A DNA stretch of 64,000 bases, taken from Sulfurospirillum cavolei. GTDB taxonomy: Bacteria > Campylobacterota > Campylobacteria > Campylobacterales > Sulfurospirillaceae. The notes under the pieces are model-generated. The model ran no database searches. It saw nothing but the letters and a program-made list of their open reading frames with translations, and was not told the origin of the DNA. This document shows, piece after piece, positions 45,166 to 54,182 of this stretch. The first letter of the stretch is position 1. Every line of letters starts with the position of its first letter. Made by a program: the position numbers and the translations under genes. Location of the stretch: the NCBI RefSeq assembly GCF_000813325.1, contig NZ_BBQE01000015.1; one strand, written 5' to 3'.

Positions 45166-45204
45166 AGTATAATGATTTTACGTGTAGTGATTATGTAGTT
45201 TTAT
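45166..45204 (-). promoter_or_regulatory. Promoter with 11-bp direct repeats
   Basis: On the minus strand a TATACT -10 box (45166-45171) serves the KCG-repeat gene. At its -35 position lie two TGTAG repeats (45183-45187 and 45194-45198) exactly 11 bp apart on the plus strand, with similar flanks. This phasing is typical of tandem OmpR-family binding. The same site lies 40-60 bp upstream of the divergent GMC operon and could control both. Confidence 0.45.
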
Positions 45205-45244
45205 TACACAAATTCTTTACATGCGGTGTGCTAAAATAGTTACC

Positions 45245-45733
45245 ATGAAGAGACGAACTTTTATAGCACTTAGTGCTACATCACCTTTTTTCTTACGCAT
45301 GGATACGTACGCTCACGAAATTCCTGCTTATGTATGGGAAACCATAGCAATCGTACAAGACGTTTTAGTGCCAAAAACTCAACAAATGCCCTCTGCACAG
45401 GATGTTAACGCACTTTTTTATTTGGTATCGAACAGTGCATCAGAGTATTTTGATGCAAATGATTTGGATTTGCTTATCAAAGGAGCTTCTGTCTTTCATC
45501 ACCGTTTTCCGGATTTTTCAGATCAAAATACACAATCGCAATATCAAATTTTAGAAACCGCAAGCAAAAACGAATATTTAGAGCAATGGCTCTCAAAACT
45601 CATTTATTATACGATTGAAGCGATGTTTAGCGATCCTATTTACGGTGGAAATCCCCGAGAACTGGCTTGGAAAGCAACCTTACATGTCAGTGGAAATCCT
45701 CGCCCTATAAAAAAATACGGAAGCAAAGCATGA
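45245..45733 (+). CDS. Tat-type small subunit of a GMC dehydrogenase
   Basis: About 162 residues. The N-terminus MKRRTFIALSATSPF has a twin arginine and a hydrophobic stretch, like the gamma subunit of membrane gluconate dehydrogenases, which escorts the flavin subunit through Tat. The body (ETIAIVQDVLVPKTQQMPSAQDVNA through DPIYGGNPRELAWKA) fits the gluconate 2-dehydrogenase subunit 3 family. The start is placed at the ATG at 45245; no clear ribosome site is visible. Its stop overlaps the GMC gene start (ATGA). Confidence 0.8.
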   Translation: MKRRTFIALSATSPFFLRMDTYAHEIPAYVWETIAIVQDVLVPKTQQMPSAQDVNALFYLVSNSASEYFDANDLDLLIKGASVFHHRFPDFSDQNTQSQYQILETASKNEYLEQWLSKLIYYTIEAMFSDPIYGGNPRELAWKATLHVSGNPRPIKKYGSKA

Positions 45734-47382
45734 AGTACGATGTTTGCATTATCGGTAGCGGTGCGGGAGCCGGACCGCTTGCTTATGAACTCTCACATGC
45801 CGGGAAAAAGGTCGTTATCCTCGAAAAAGGCGATATTTACAGTGAACAAGATTTTTCCAAAGATGAAATCGCTTATACGAAACGCACTATTTTTACGCCG
45901 AAACTAAGCGATGAATACCATACGATTGAAACGTTTGAAGATGGAGAATGGATCAAAACGCCTACCTACGAAAATAATTGGAATTTTTGGAACGGGAGTC
46001 TTTTAGGAGGCTCTTCCAATTTTATGAGCGGCTTTTTTCATCGCCTGAAACCGAATGATTTTAAATTAAAATCCGTTTATGGTATTTATGAAGGAGCCAA
46101 TATCGAAGATTGGCCTATACGCTATGAAGAGCTCGAACCTTACTATGATTTAGTCGAAAAAATCGTAGGCGTTTCAGGGCACGTTACCGAATATGCGCAT
46201 CAAGAACCAAGAAGTACGAACGCGTACCCGTATCCTCCTTTAGAAGAACATCCCATTGTTGAAAAATTTGACGCGGCATGTCAAGCTTTAAATTTTACCC
46301 CGTTCATAACCCCCAGAGCCATTCTTTCGCAAGCTCAGGGGAACAGAAATCCGTGTTACTACTCTCATTACTGCGGTTCTTACGCATGTTCAAGCGGGGC
46401 AAAGGGCAGTTCAAGAGCCGCCCTCCTTCAACCGGCTCTCGCAACGGGAAACTTACATATTATTGCAAATGCTTTTGTTATTAAATTGGAAACCGATCAG
46501 ACCCAAAAGATTCAAAAAGCACTCTATCTGACAAAAGAAGGTACTCAAAAAGAGATAAAAGCAAAACTCTTTATCCTTGCGGCGCAAGCGGTCGAGAGTT
46601 CACGTTTATTGTTAAATTCCAAAAATGCGGCATTTCCGAACGGGTTAGCCAATTCTTCGGGAGCCGTTGGGAAAAATCTTCTCTTTTCCGGTGGAGGCAT
46701 GGGGTCGGGAGAGTTTGATTTGAGCCATTTTAGTCAAGAAATTCTTTTGCAGCCGGGTCTTTTTGTCAATCGTGCTTTAACGGATTGGTATTTTACACCC
46801 CAATTTAAAGGCGGTTTGATTGACTTTTTATTTGAACATGCCAACCCGATTCGACGTGCCAACGCTTTGAAACGAGAAGACGACAAACTCATCTTTGGGC
46901 AAAAGCTTCAAGATAAAATCTTTCAAACCTTTACGACAAAGAGAGTGCTTAATTTTGAAATATTTAACGACTGGATGCCCAATGATAACTGTTTCGTCTC
47001 CGTTGATGAAAAATACAAAGATAAATACGGCATTCCCGTTGCAAACATTCGCATAGGGGCGCATCCCGAAGATGTAAGGGTAGGAGAATTTTTAGCCACC
47101 AAAGCGACTCAATTACTCCAACACATGGGAGCGAAGAATATAACGTACGCAATCTCTTCTTTACCGTCTCAAAATCTCCAAGCGGGAGGCTGCCGTTTTG
47201 GTGACGATCCTAAAAAACACGTGCTCAATCGCTATTGCCAAAGCCACGATATTCCCAATCTTTTCGTAACAGACGGGAGTTTTATGCCCACAGGAGGAAG
47301 TGTTCCTTACACATGGACGATTTATGCAAACGCCTTTCGTATCGCCGATTATATTAAAAACCATTTTGATCTCCTCGTATAA
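45730..47382 (+). CDS. GMC-family FAD oxidoreductase
   Basis: A 550-residue flavoprotein. It has the FAD motif IGSGAGAGPLAYELSHAGKKVVILEKG at the N-terminus, a GGSSNFMSGFFHRL segment, and a C-terminal GMC domain ending QAGGCRFGDDPKKHVLNRYCQSHDIPNLFVTDGSFMPTGG. With the upstream small subunit it resembles two parts of gluconate/2-ketogluconate-type dehydrogenases; the usual cytochrome subunit is missing, though an orphan cytochrome c lies at 51136-51477. The substrate is unknown. It lies in one operon with msrPQ. Confidence 0.88.
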   Translation: MKYDVCIIGSGAGAGPLAYELSHAGKKVVILEKGDIYSEQDFSKDEIAYTKRTIFTPKLSDEYHTIETFEDGEWIKTPTYENNWNFWNGSLLGGSSNFMSGFFHRLKPNDFKLKSVYGIYEGANIEDWPIRYEELEPYYDLVEKIVGVSGHVTEYAHQEPRSTNAYPYPPLEEHPIVEKFDAACQALNFTPFITPRAILSQAQGNRNPCYYSHYCGSYACSSGAKGSSRAALLQPALATGNLHIIANAFVIKLETDQTQKIQKALYLTKEGTQKEIKAKLFILAAQAVESSRLLLNSKNAAFPNGLANSSGAVGKNLLFSGGGMGSGEFDLSHFSQEILLQPGLFVNRALTDWYFTPQFKGGLIDFLFEHANPIRRANALKREDDKLIFGQKLQDKIFQTFTTKRVLNFEIFNDWMPNDNCFVSVDEKYKDKYGIPVANIRIGAHPEDVRVGEFLATKATQLLQHMGAKNITYAISSLPSQNLQAGGCRFGDDPKKHVLNRYCQSHDIPNLFVTDGSFMPTGGSVPYTWTIYANAFRIADYIKNHFDLLV

Positions 47383-47403
47383 GCGCAGGACAAAGGAACA
47401 AAC

Positions 47404-48330
47404 ATGCCGACACCTTCTATCACACCGGAAATCCTCTTTGAGGCACGCCGTCATTTTCTCAAACTCGGAGCGGGCGCACTGGTAAGCTCCACTGCGCTCT
47501 CGCAACTTTTAGCTTCTATGCCCGAAGAGATACAACTCTCTTTCACGAAAGACCCCAACCCGTTAAAACTGACACCCAATACGTTCGAGCAAGTCAGCAA
47601 CTACGTCAATTTCTACGAGTTTTCCACCGATAAAACCGCCCCCGTGAAAATGGCGCAAGTAATGAAACTGAAACCGTGGAGTTTAGGATTTTTCGGCGAA
47701 ATCGCACGTGAAGAGATGGTCGAAGTAGACGATCTTATCGCGAAATTCGGGCTGGAAGAGCGGATTTACCGTTTTCGTTGCGTCGAAGGTTGGTCGATGG
47801 TCGTACCGTGGATCGGATTTCCGCTTTATAAACTGCTTGATTATTTACGTCCCAGCTCCAAAGCCAAATACGTCAAATTCACCACGCGCCACGAACCGGA
47901 CATCTTCCCCGACCAAGCCAAAGGGCTTTTTGCCTCCATTAAACACCCGTACGTGGAAGGGCTTCGTATGGACGAAGCACGCCATCCGCTCACCTTTTTA
48001 GCGGTCGGGATGTACGGCAAACCTTTGCCCAAACAAAACGGCGCGCCCATTCGCCTCGTCGTTCCGTGGAAATACGGCTTTAAATCCATCAAATCGCTTG
48101 ATCTCATCGAATGCGTGGAAGAACAACCCCTCAACACGTGGCAAGCGATGGCACCGGAAGAGTACGGCTTTTACGCCAATGTCAACCCTCACGTCGATCA
48201 TCCAAGGTGGAGCCAAGCCAAAGAAAGGCTTTTAGGTAAACTCACCAAGCAAGAGACGCTGATGTTTAACGGCTACGAAAAAGAGGTTTCGCATTTATAC
48301 GCCGGTATGGATTTGAGGAAGCAGTATTGA
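47404..48330 (+). CDS. msrP: Periplasmic methionine-sulfoxide reductase, catalytic subunit
   Basis: A 308-residue molybdopterin enzyme (YedY/MsrP) that repairs oxidised methionine in periplasmic proteins. It has a Tat signal (ARRHFLKLGAGALV), a molybdenum-ligand cysteine in FRCVEGWSMVVPWIGFPL, and WKYGFKSIKSLDLIE near the end. The stop overlaps the msrQ start. In E. coli msrPQ is induced by hypochlorite and copper through HprSR; the neighbouring two-component system may serve the same role. Confidence 0.96.
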   Translation: MPTPSITPEILFEARRHFLKLGAGALVSSTALSQLLASMPEEIQLSFTKDPNPLKLTPNTFEQVSNYVNFYEFSTDKTAPVKMAQVMKLKPWSLGFFGEIAREEMVEVDDLIAKFGLEERIYRFRCVEGWSMVVPWIGFPLYKLLDYLRPSSKAKYVKFTTRHEPDIFPDQAKGLFASIKHPYVEGLRMDEARHPLTFLAVGMYGKPLPKQNGAPIRLVVPWKYGFKSIKSLDLIECVEEQPLNTWQAMAPEEYGFYANVNPHVDHPRWSQAKERLLGKLTKQETLMFNGYEKEVSHLYAGMDLRKQY

Positions 48331-48881
48331 AAACACTCATCGTTGTTTTAGCCCTTTTACCGCTAGGCTATGCGTACTACGCGCTTGAAAGTGCCATCGA
48401 CCCCATCAAAATGCTCTACACTACGACAGGCGTGGGAGCCTTGTTGCTTCTGTTACTTTCCTTAGCACCTTCTACATGTCAAAGAGTTTGCGCCCTCAAT
48501 CTGCTTCGTTTTCGCAAAACGCTCGGACTCTTGGCGTTTGTCTACGCCCTTTTACATGTAAGCGTTTTTATCGTTTTAGACAGCGAATTGGATTTCGTGA
48601 CGCTCTTTGCAAAAAGCCTCAAAAAACCCTTTATCTACGTCGGTGTTATCGCTTTTTTGATTCTTTTATTGATGGCGTTGACGTCTACCAAAAAACTTTT
48701 TGCGCGTTTTTCGCGCTATCATAAAGCCGTTTACGGTGCACTGGTGCTTATTTTACTTCACGATTTTTGGGCGCAAAAGGTCGCCGGAGTGTTTGAGTAC
48801 GGCATGATGGCGATCGGCATCGTGTTACTGGGTGAAAGGGTTTGGAAGGAGTACCGCTTTGACATGTTAAAGCGGCACTAG
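48327..48881 (+). CDS. msrQ: Haem-b membrane subunit for MsrP
   Basis: A 184-residue membrane protein of the ferric-reductase-like YedZ/MsrQ family, with about five or six helices and the haem-ligand histidines (ALLHVSVF, YHKAVYGALVLILLHDFW). It passes electrons from the quinone pool or a flavin reductase to MsrP. It overlaps msrP by 4 bp and ends the operon; its stop is 3 nt from the convergent TonB receptor stop. A TTACATGTAA palindrome lies inside at 48552-48561. Confidence 0.94.
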   Translation: MKTLIVVLALLPLGYAYYALESAIDPIKMLYTTTGVGALLLLLLSLAPSTCQRVCALNLLRFRKTLGLLAFVYALLHVSVFIVLDSELDFVTLFAKSLKKPFIYVGVIAFLILLLMALTSTKKLFARFSRYHKAVYGALVLILLHDFWAQKVAGVFEYGMMAIGIVLLGERVWKEYRFDMLKRH

Positions 48882-48884
48882 GAT

Positions 48885-50894
48885 TTAGAACGAGTAGTGC
48901 AAGTTGATATAACCGTAACGACCCGGTTCGTTAATAAGCATAACGGAATCGTCGCTTCCGGCATAATTGATAAGCGTTAAATCTTTATACGTATTGGAGA
49001 GGGCATACGTTTTGTCGAAGAGATTGTCGATACCGACCGTGACGTCAAAGTTTTTACTGATTTTATAGTTGTATTTGACGTTTAAAACGGCGTATCCGCC
49101 GAGGATTTGCTCTCCGTTATCGCTATCGACGTTATCCCAACGTTTTGCCGCGACAAGTTCCGTTTTTAACGTATGTTCCGCTTCATGATAGGTCAGCGAC
49201 GTTACGGCACGAAGCGGTACGATATCGGCTAAATCTTTATCGCTTTGTCCCGCAAGCGGTTTATCTTTTTCGCCTTTTAAATAACTCATGCCGTAACCGA
49301 GCGTCCATGCTTTCGAAAAATCGTAATACGCATCCAAGGAAGCACCGTAAATCGTCGCATCGACATTGACGTATTTTGTCGCATCGGCGTTATAGTAGAT
49401 ATAATCTTTTAAATCCGAATAGAAAATTTTTCCTTTAACGCCGGCATTGTCGTAGTGGGCTTTAAAACCAAGATCGGTTTCGTAATTGGTCACTTGATCC
49501 AAAATACCCGTCGAACGAGCCGCGTGGTATAACTCTCTTGCATCCGGTACGCGCGACGCTTTTCCGAAACCGATAAAATAATCCACGTTATCGGTTGCTT
49601 TATAGGTGACAATCGCATTCGCCGAAAGTGCTTCGTAATCGTTGTCGTAACGCTGGACGTAGGTTTGTCCTTTGCGATGGGCTTTAATGTCCGTATCATC
49701 GTAGCGAGCACCCGCTTGAACGTTCACGCGATCGATCGTTTTTTCGTAGTGCGCAAACAGTGCCTTATTGGTCGTATCGACGTCGGGAATCGTCGATAAA
49801 TTTGTAACGCTTGAGATCGCTCCCGTCGCTACGTTCGTTACGTAACTTTTCCCGTCCCAATTACGCTTGCTCGTATCGATACCGTAAACAAGCTCTCCGC
49901 CGCCTAAGTCCATACTGTTTTTCAACTTAGCACCCTCAACCGAAGAATCCATATCTGTCGTATTGTACGTAGCGGAAGAAGGACGTATACGATATTTGTT
50001 CGACATAGGATGTTCGACTTTGGAATAATACGTCTCCAACGCCAGCTCTTTGGAAAACGTTCCCAAATCGTAAAGGCTATAACCGAACGTGTAAATATCG
50101 CTATCGTCGCGATCTGCGTCCATCATACGCGAAGGATAAAGCACGTTATCGCTACGATTGAGCGTATAGCCTAAACGGATTTCTTGATTGTCCGCGGGGT
50201 TGATAAAGACTTTGCCCATAAACGTTTTCTTTTCGTAAGAGCGTAAATCGCTCGTACTGTAGCGATTAGCGTTCATACCCATTCCTTGAGCGACGGCATT
50301 GTTGAGTTGGTCGTAAAACGTATCGCCGTTACCGTCTTTGTACTGATCGCTTCGCTCGGTCGACGCACTGAGCAAAGCTCGAATATACTCATTTCCGCCG
50401 CTAGCACTCGCAGATGCTTTACGATAACCGTAACTGCCGATACCCAAATTAACGTCGCCGTTTGGCTCTTTGGTCGGAGTTTTGGTTTCCGCTACGACCA
50501 AACCGCTCAACGTTCCAAAATTTTCGACGTCGTAAGGACCTTCAACGATCTTAACGCTTTCGATATTATCGGTATTGATATGCGTGACGGCAGGGTCCAT
50601 ACGATTGGGGCATCCGCCGTAAAGTTTGGCATCGTCGATCAAAACGTTGATGTTATCCCTCTTTTGCCCGCGTAAAATAATGTCGTTGGCAACGCCGCTT
50701 CCTCGTAGCATCGTAATGGACGCGCTATTACGAGAGAGTGCATCGGCTAAATCCGCCGATTTGAGCTCTTCGCCGCTAATATTTTTAATTTCCGTCGAAA
50801 AACGCTCACCCTCAACGCTAATCGCTCCAAGATCTATCGTCTCCGCAATTAAAAGCGTCGAGACCGCCAAAGACACTCCGATAATTCTTTTCAT
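48885..50894 (-). CDS. TonB-dependent copper receptor (OprC/NosA-like)
   Basis: A 669-residue outer-membrane receptor: signal peptide, plug domain, and a 22-strand barrel ending in aromatic YSF. The plug carries GGCPNRMDP at 93-101, close to the GCPNHMDP signature of copper receptors, where Cys and Met (here C95 and M99) bind copper. A second HxM (HPM, 295-297) is at the barrel position that completes the site in OprC. The start at 50894 has AGGGAGGATAT upstream. Copper uptake fits the neighbouring copper-linked genes. The promoter region has AT-rich imperfect dyads but no clear Fur box. Confidence 0.85.
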   Translation of the reverse strand: MKRIIGVSLAVSTLLIAETIDLGAISVEGERFSTEIKNISGEELKSADLADALSRNSASITMLRGSGVANDIILRGQKRDNINVLIDDAKLYGGCPNRMDPAVTHINTDNIESVKIVEGPYDVENFGTLSGLVVAETKTPTKEPNGDVNLGIGSYGYRKASASASGGNEYIRALLSASTERSDQYKDGNGDTFYDQLNNAVAQGMGMNANRYSTSDLRSYEKKTFMGKVFINPADNQEIRLGYTLNRSDNVLYPSRMMDADRDDSDIYTFGYSLYDLGTFSKELALETYYSKVEHPMSNKYRIRPSSATYNTTDMDSSVEGAKLKNSMDLGGGELVYGIDTSKRNWDGKSYVTNVATGAISSVTNLSTIPDVDTTNKALFAHYEKTIDRVNVQAGARYDDTDIKAHRKGQTYVQRYDNDYEALSANAIVTYKATDNVDYFIGFGKASRVPDARELYHAARSTGILDQVTNYETDLGFKAHYDNAGVKGKIFYSDLKDYIYYNADATKYVNVDATIYGASLDAYYDFSKAWTLGYGMSYLKGEKDKPLAGQSDKDLADIVPLRAVTSLTYHEAEHTLKTELVAAKRWDNVDSDNGEQILGGYAVLNVKYNYKISKNFDVTVGIDNLFDKTYALSNTYKDLTLINYAGSDDSVMLINEPGRYGYINLHYSF

Positions 50895-51135
50895 ATATCC
50901 TCCCTTAAAATGGTGCATCAATCTTAAAGTCATAGTGTTAAAGGTGTGTTAAATAAAACTTATTTCAATAAATATTGACACATTTTATCGTCAGTTAAAA
51001 CCTACATGTCATTATGGCTGAAGCGACGAGTCTTTCCTCTAGCATCACATGTAAGGTTTTTCTTTGCTTTTTCTTGACGTAACGCAACGACGAGAAAGCT
51101 CTTTTTTGGCTACAATCCGACAAAAAGGAGCAGCG

Positions 51136-51477
51136 ATGCGTCGTGTACTTTTTTCAGGAGTGATCTCTTTCTTAAGCGTCTCTTTGTATGCCGCCCCTAG
51201 CGGCGAGACATTGTTCCAAGGCAACTGCGTGACATGTCACGACTCTACGAAAACCCTCTCTGCACCTGCGATAAAAGAGATACAAGCGCGTTACAAAAAC
51301 GTATTTCATACGAAAGAAGCGTTCGTGTCGTTCACGGTACGATGGCTAAACGCACCTGATGCGAAGAGTGCGATTTTACAAGATGCGGTCAAAAAATTTG
51401 AGCTTATGCCGACCATAGGCGTCGACCAAGAGAGCCTTAAAGCGATCGCCGAATTTCTGTACGACGGCTCATTTTAA
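51136..51477 (+). CDS. Small periplasmic cytochrome c
   Basis: A 113-residue class I cytochrome: signal peptide, one haem-c site CVTCH, and a distal methionine in LMPTIG. It is monocistronic, with AAGGAG before the ATG and a TACAAT -10 box upstream. It could serve the nearby GMC dehydrogenase or MsrPQ, but proximity is the only evidence. The open frame back to 51064 is not favoured because the signal peptide begins at 51136. Confidence 0.88.
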   Translation: MRRVLFSGVISFLSVSLYAAPSGETLFQGNCVTCHDSTKTLSAPAIKEIQARYKNVFHTKEAFVSFTVRWLNAPDAKSAILQDAVKKFELMPTIGVDQESLKAIAEFLYDGSF

Positions 51478-51551
51478 AGCGTTTCTTAAAGCGCAAACAC
51501 CATCGTTAACGCCCTCACGGTTGCTTCGGCGTTAACGAAAAAAGATGAAGT

Positions 51552-53165
51552 TTAAGCGGTTTTAAATTGTGCGAGGGTATCGCTGAGGTTGGATGAGAGC
51601 TTGGAGAGGTGTTCTGCCGCACCCGCAATCTCTTCGACGCTTCTGGCATTGGAGCTTGAGAGCGTATTGATCGCACCGATTTTTTCGATAACGGCGGATT
51701 TAATGAGCTTAACGTTGGCATTGGCATTGTGTACGACCTCTTGCGTTGCCTGCGTGCTTTGCTCCAACATTCCCACCGCATCGTTGGTTTGGATCGTGAC
51801 TTGGTTGGAAAATGTACTTAAGTCATGAATGCGTTTAGCGTTTTGGTTCATTTCACCGCTAATGTCGCCGATAGACTGGACGATCACATTGACCGTGGCA
51901 TTGGTCTCCACAAGGCTTTTTTGCGTGCGTTCGGCAAGTTGGCGCACCTCATCGGCGACAACGGCAAATCCGCGCCCGTGATCTCCCGCACGTGCGGCTT
52001 CTATGGCGGCGTTCAGGGCTAAAAGATTGGTCTGATCGGCAATGTCTCCGATAACGTCTAGAACCGACCTTACTTGTTCGGCTTCGCCGGCAAGATGGTT
52101 CAGTCGATCGTTGATCGCCGCTTCCGCTTCCGCCGTTTGACTCAGTTGCGTCAGCGTTTCATCGAGCAACGCTTGCGCGCTCAGCAAGCTTTTGTGCGCT
52201 CCTAGCGTGATTTCTTGAACGCTATGCGACTGCTCGCTGGCATCACCGATGGCTTTGGCAACTTCTTGGGCGTCGTTGGTGGTTTCAAAAACGACTTTCG
52301 CTTCTTCTTCGGCACGCTTACCGATTTGCAGGCTCGTACTTGAGAGTTCTTCGGCAACGGAAGCGTTTTCGAGGGCGTTGCTTTTGGCAAGATTGAGTGC
52401 GGTAGCGACGTCGGCGATTAACATGTTAATGGCGTTCATAATATCGTTGATCTCGTCTTTGCTTCCCGTGTTAATCCGTACGCTTAAATCTTTACTCGTT
52501 CGCATCTGCTCACAAGCGTTTTTGGCATGAAAAACGGACCGTTTGATGGAGCGGGTGACAAGAAAGAAAATGCCGACCACAAAAAGAGAAATAATCCCCA
52601 AAGAGAGTTGCGAGGCAAATTTGTTGGTATCTAAACGCTCAAAGTTGTTGGTTTTAACCGAAGAGGCTAAATCGTCTAGTTTTTCGACAAGTACGCGAAA
52701 CATTTTGCTGCTTTTTTGGTAGTATTCATCGAGTTTTTTGGCATCTTCGGGAAAATTTTGCGCAAAAGCTTCGTCATAGATTTTCACGCCGTAGGTTCCG
52801 AAGAGTTTCATGCGCGGCACGTTGATCTCATGCCACTCGATGAGCAGGCTTTTTAGCGTTTCAATACGTTTATGGTTGGAAGAACTCATCAAAATCGTCT
52901 TAAGCTCATCCAAATCAGCCAAGAGCTTTCGGTACGTTTTTTCGTAATTTTCGAGATTGACCGGCTTAAAATAGATCTGATAATCGCGTTGTTGAATGCG
53001 CAATTCCAGTGTTGCATTTTCGATCTCGGCGATAGTCGTCAAGCGAATCGCCGCCATTTTGGCATCGTTCGCCTCCTTGATAATCTCATACCCGATGGCA
53101 CTAAACCCTAAAAAAATGATCGCCAGTAAAAAGACGAGCTTGTTGTTAATCGTCGCTAAAAACAT
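51552..53165 (-). CDS. Methyl-accepting chemotaxis protein
   Basis: A 537-residue receptor. One membrane helix at the N-terminus and a second near 190 enclose a helical periplasmic domain of four-helix-bundle type (LEL-RIQQRDYQIYF). HAMP follows, then a signalling domain with an intact tip (IADQTNLLALNAAIEAARAGDHGRG) near 385. The ligand is unknown; helical-bundle sensors often monitor amino acids or energy-related signals. It shares its tip sequence almost exactly with the receptor at 6037, so both should join the same array. Confidence 0.93.
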   Translation of the reverse strand: MFLATINNKLVFLLAIIFLGFSAIGYEIIKEANDAKMAAIRLTTIAEIENATLELRIQQRDYQIYFKPVNLENYEKTYRKLLADLDELKTILMSSSNHKRIETLKSLLIEWHEINVPRMKLFGTYGVKIYDEAFAQNFPEDAKKLDEYYQKSSKMFRVLVEKLDDLASSVKTNNFERLDTNKFASQLSLGIISLFVVGIFFLVTRSIKRSVFHAKNACEQMRTSKDLSVRINTGSKDEINDIMNAINMLIADVATALNLAKSNALENASVAEELSSTSLQIGKRAEEEAKVVFETTNDAQEVAKAIGDASEQSHSVQEITLGAHKSLLSAQALLDETLTQLSQTAEAEAAINDRLNHLAGEAEQVRSVLDVIGDIADQTNLLALNAAIEAARAGDHGRGFAVVADEVRQLAERTQKSLVETNATVNVIVQSIGDISGEMNQNAKRIHDLSTFSNQVTIQTNDAVGMLEQSTQATQEVVHNANANVKLIKSAVIEKIGAINTLSSSNARSVEEIAGAAEHLSKLSSNLSDTLAQFKTA

Positions 53166-53330
53166 AATACCCTTTCAATTGTATTCATATTCAAAAGCTA
53201 GAATAGCAAAACTGCGTAAATTATACGTAAATATAAAAGGAAAATGAGGAAATATCTTAAACTAAGGAGTCAAAATTTTTAGAGAGGTTTGGTTATAATC
53301 CATCAATTTTTTTCCCAAAAAGAGCCCTTT

Positions 53331-53930
53331 ATGAACGCATTTATTTCCGGTTTTAGTCTCGGTTTTTCTCTGATCTTGGCCATCGGTGCGCAAAATGCTT
53401 TTGTGCTCAAACAAGGTATCAAAAAAGAGCATGTGTTTGTCATTTGCTTGATTTGCGCACTTTCCGACGCTGTTTTAATTTCCGCGGGCGTTTTTGGTTT
53501 CGGGTATTTGGTAGAGCAGTTTCCCACACTGCAAACGGTCGCGAAGTACGGCGGTTTTGTGTTTTTAGTAACTTACGGATTGAAAAGTTTTTACACGGCA
53601 TGGAGCATGACGCACGAGCTAAACCCTCTCGACCAGCCGACGGCATCGCTTTTGAAAACCGTTTTGATTGTGCTTGCCTTTACGTGGCTCAATCCGCATG
53701 TGTATCTCGATACGGTCATTTTACTAGGCTCCGTCTCGACCAAATTCGGCTCACTTGCTCCGATGTTCGGCTTGGGAGCGATGAGCGCATCGTTTGTCTT
53801 TTTCTTCTCGTTGGGATACGGTGCTAGGATTTTAACGCCTGTTTTTCAAAAGCCGCTTTCATGGAAGATTTTAGAAGTGCTCATCGGGATTATCATGCTT
53901 TCTTTAGCATGGATGCTTTTGGGATTGTAA
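53331..53930 (+). CDS. ArgO/LysE-type amino-acid exporter
   Basis: A 199-residue membrane protein of the LysE/ArgO branch, shown by FSLILAIGAQNAFVLKQGI near the N-terminus and AFTWLNPHVYLDTVILLGS in the centre. It likely exports arginine or lysine. The ATG at 53331 is preferred to the earlier frame start at 53289 because TTATAATCC lies at about 53293 as a -10 box, making the upstream stretch promoter. Confidence 0.92.
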   Translation: MNAFISGFSLGFSLILAIGAQNAFVLKQGIKKEHVFVICLICALSDAVLISAGVFGFGYLVEQFPTLQTVAKYGGFVFLVTYGLKSFYTAWSMTHELNPLDQPTASLLKTVLIVLAFTWLNPHVYLDTVILLGSVSTKFGSLAPMFGLGAMSASFVFFFSLGYGARILTPVFQKPLSWKILEVLIGIIMLSLAWMLLGL

Positions 53931-53936
53931 ACAAAG

Positions 53937-53966
53937 CGGATATAACGTCTGAAAACGTTATATCCG
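53937..53966 (+). terminator. Long hairpin after the ArgO-type gene
   Basis: CGGATATAACGT (53937-53948), a six-base loop, and ACGTTATATCCG (53955-53966) form a perfect 12-bp stem beginning 6 nt after the stop. The following T-run is weak (TATTTAAG), so termination is likely but not certain. Confidence 0.6.
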
Positions 53967-54030
53967 TATTTAAGATTTAAATTGATTTAACTTAGTATTG
54001 AGGCTTTCCGCCAATTTTGAGGGATAAATG

Positions 54031-54107
54031 TAAATGGGGAGGCTACTTTTTCTTTACATGTAAAAGATTTATTTTTCAATTTCATTAAAGTAGCCTCGTC
54101 CCCTTTA
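54031..54107. repeat. REP-like hairpin element, copy A
   Basis: A pair of inverted arms, AATGGGGAGGCTACTTT (from about 54032) and AAAGTAGCCTCGTCCCCTTTA (ending about 54107), with TTTACATGTAAA (54053-54064) between. It matches the element at 56190-56268 with small changes. Paired palindromes beside a RAYT gene are typical of REP/BIME elements. Confidence 0.75.
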
Positions 54108-54120
54108 TGTTTTTAATGTT

Positions 54121-54180
54121 ATAAAGTCGCCTGTCCTTTTGGTAAATGGGGACGTTGGTAAATGGGGACAGGCTACTTTT
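54121..54180. repeat. Degenerate REP arms next to RAYT
   Basis: AAAGTCGCCTGTCC (54123 onward), then GGTAAATGGGGACG, then GGTAAATGGGGACAGGCTACTTTTT (ending about 54181) form a run of partial and whole REP arms at the 3' end of the transposase gene. Confidence 0.65.
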
Positions 54181-54182
54181 TA

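Noticed and set aside
50895..51000. Fur box upstream of the TonB receptor
   Set aside because: Only AT-rich imperfect dyads are present; none fits the Fur consensus well, and the receptor looks copper-type.
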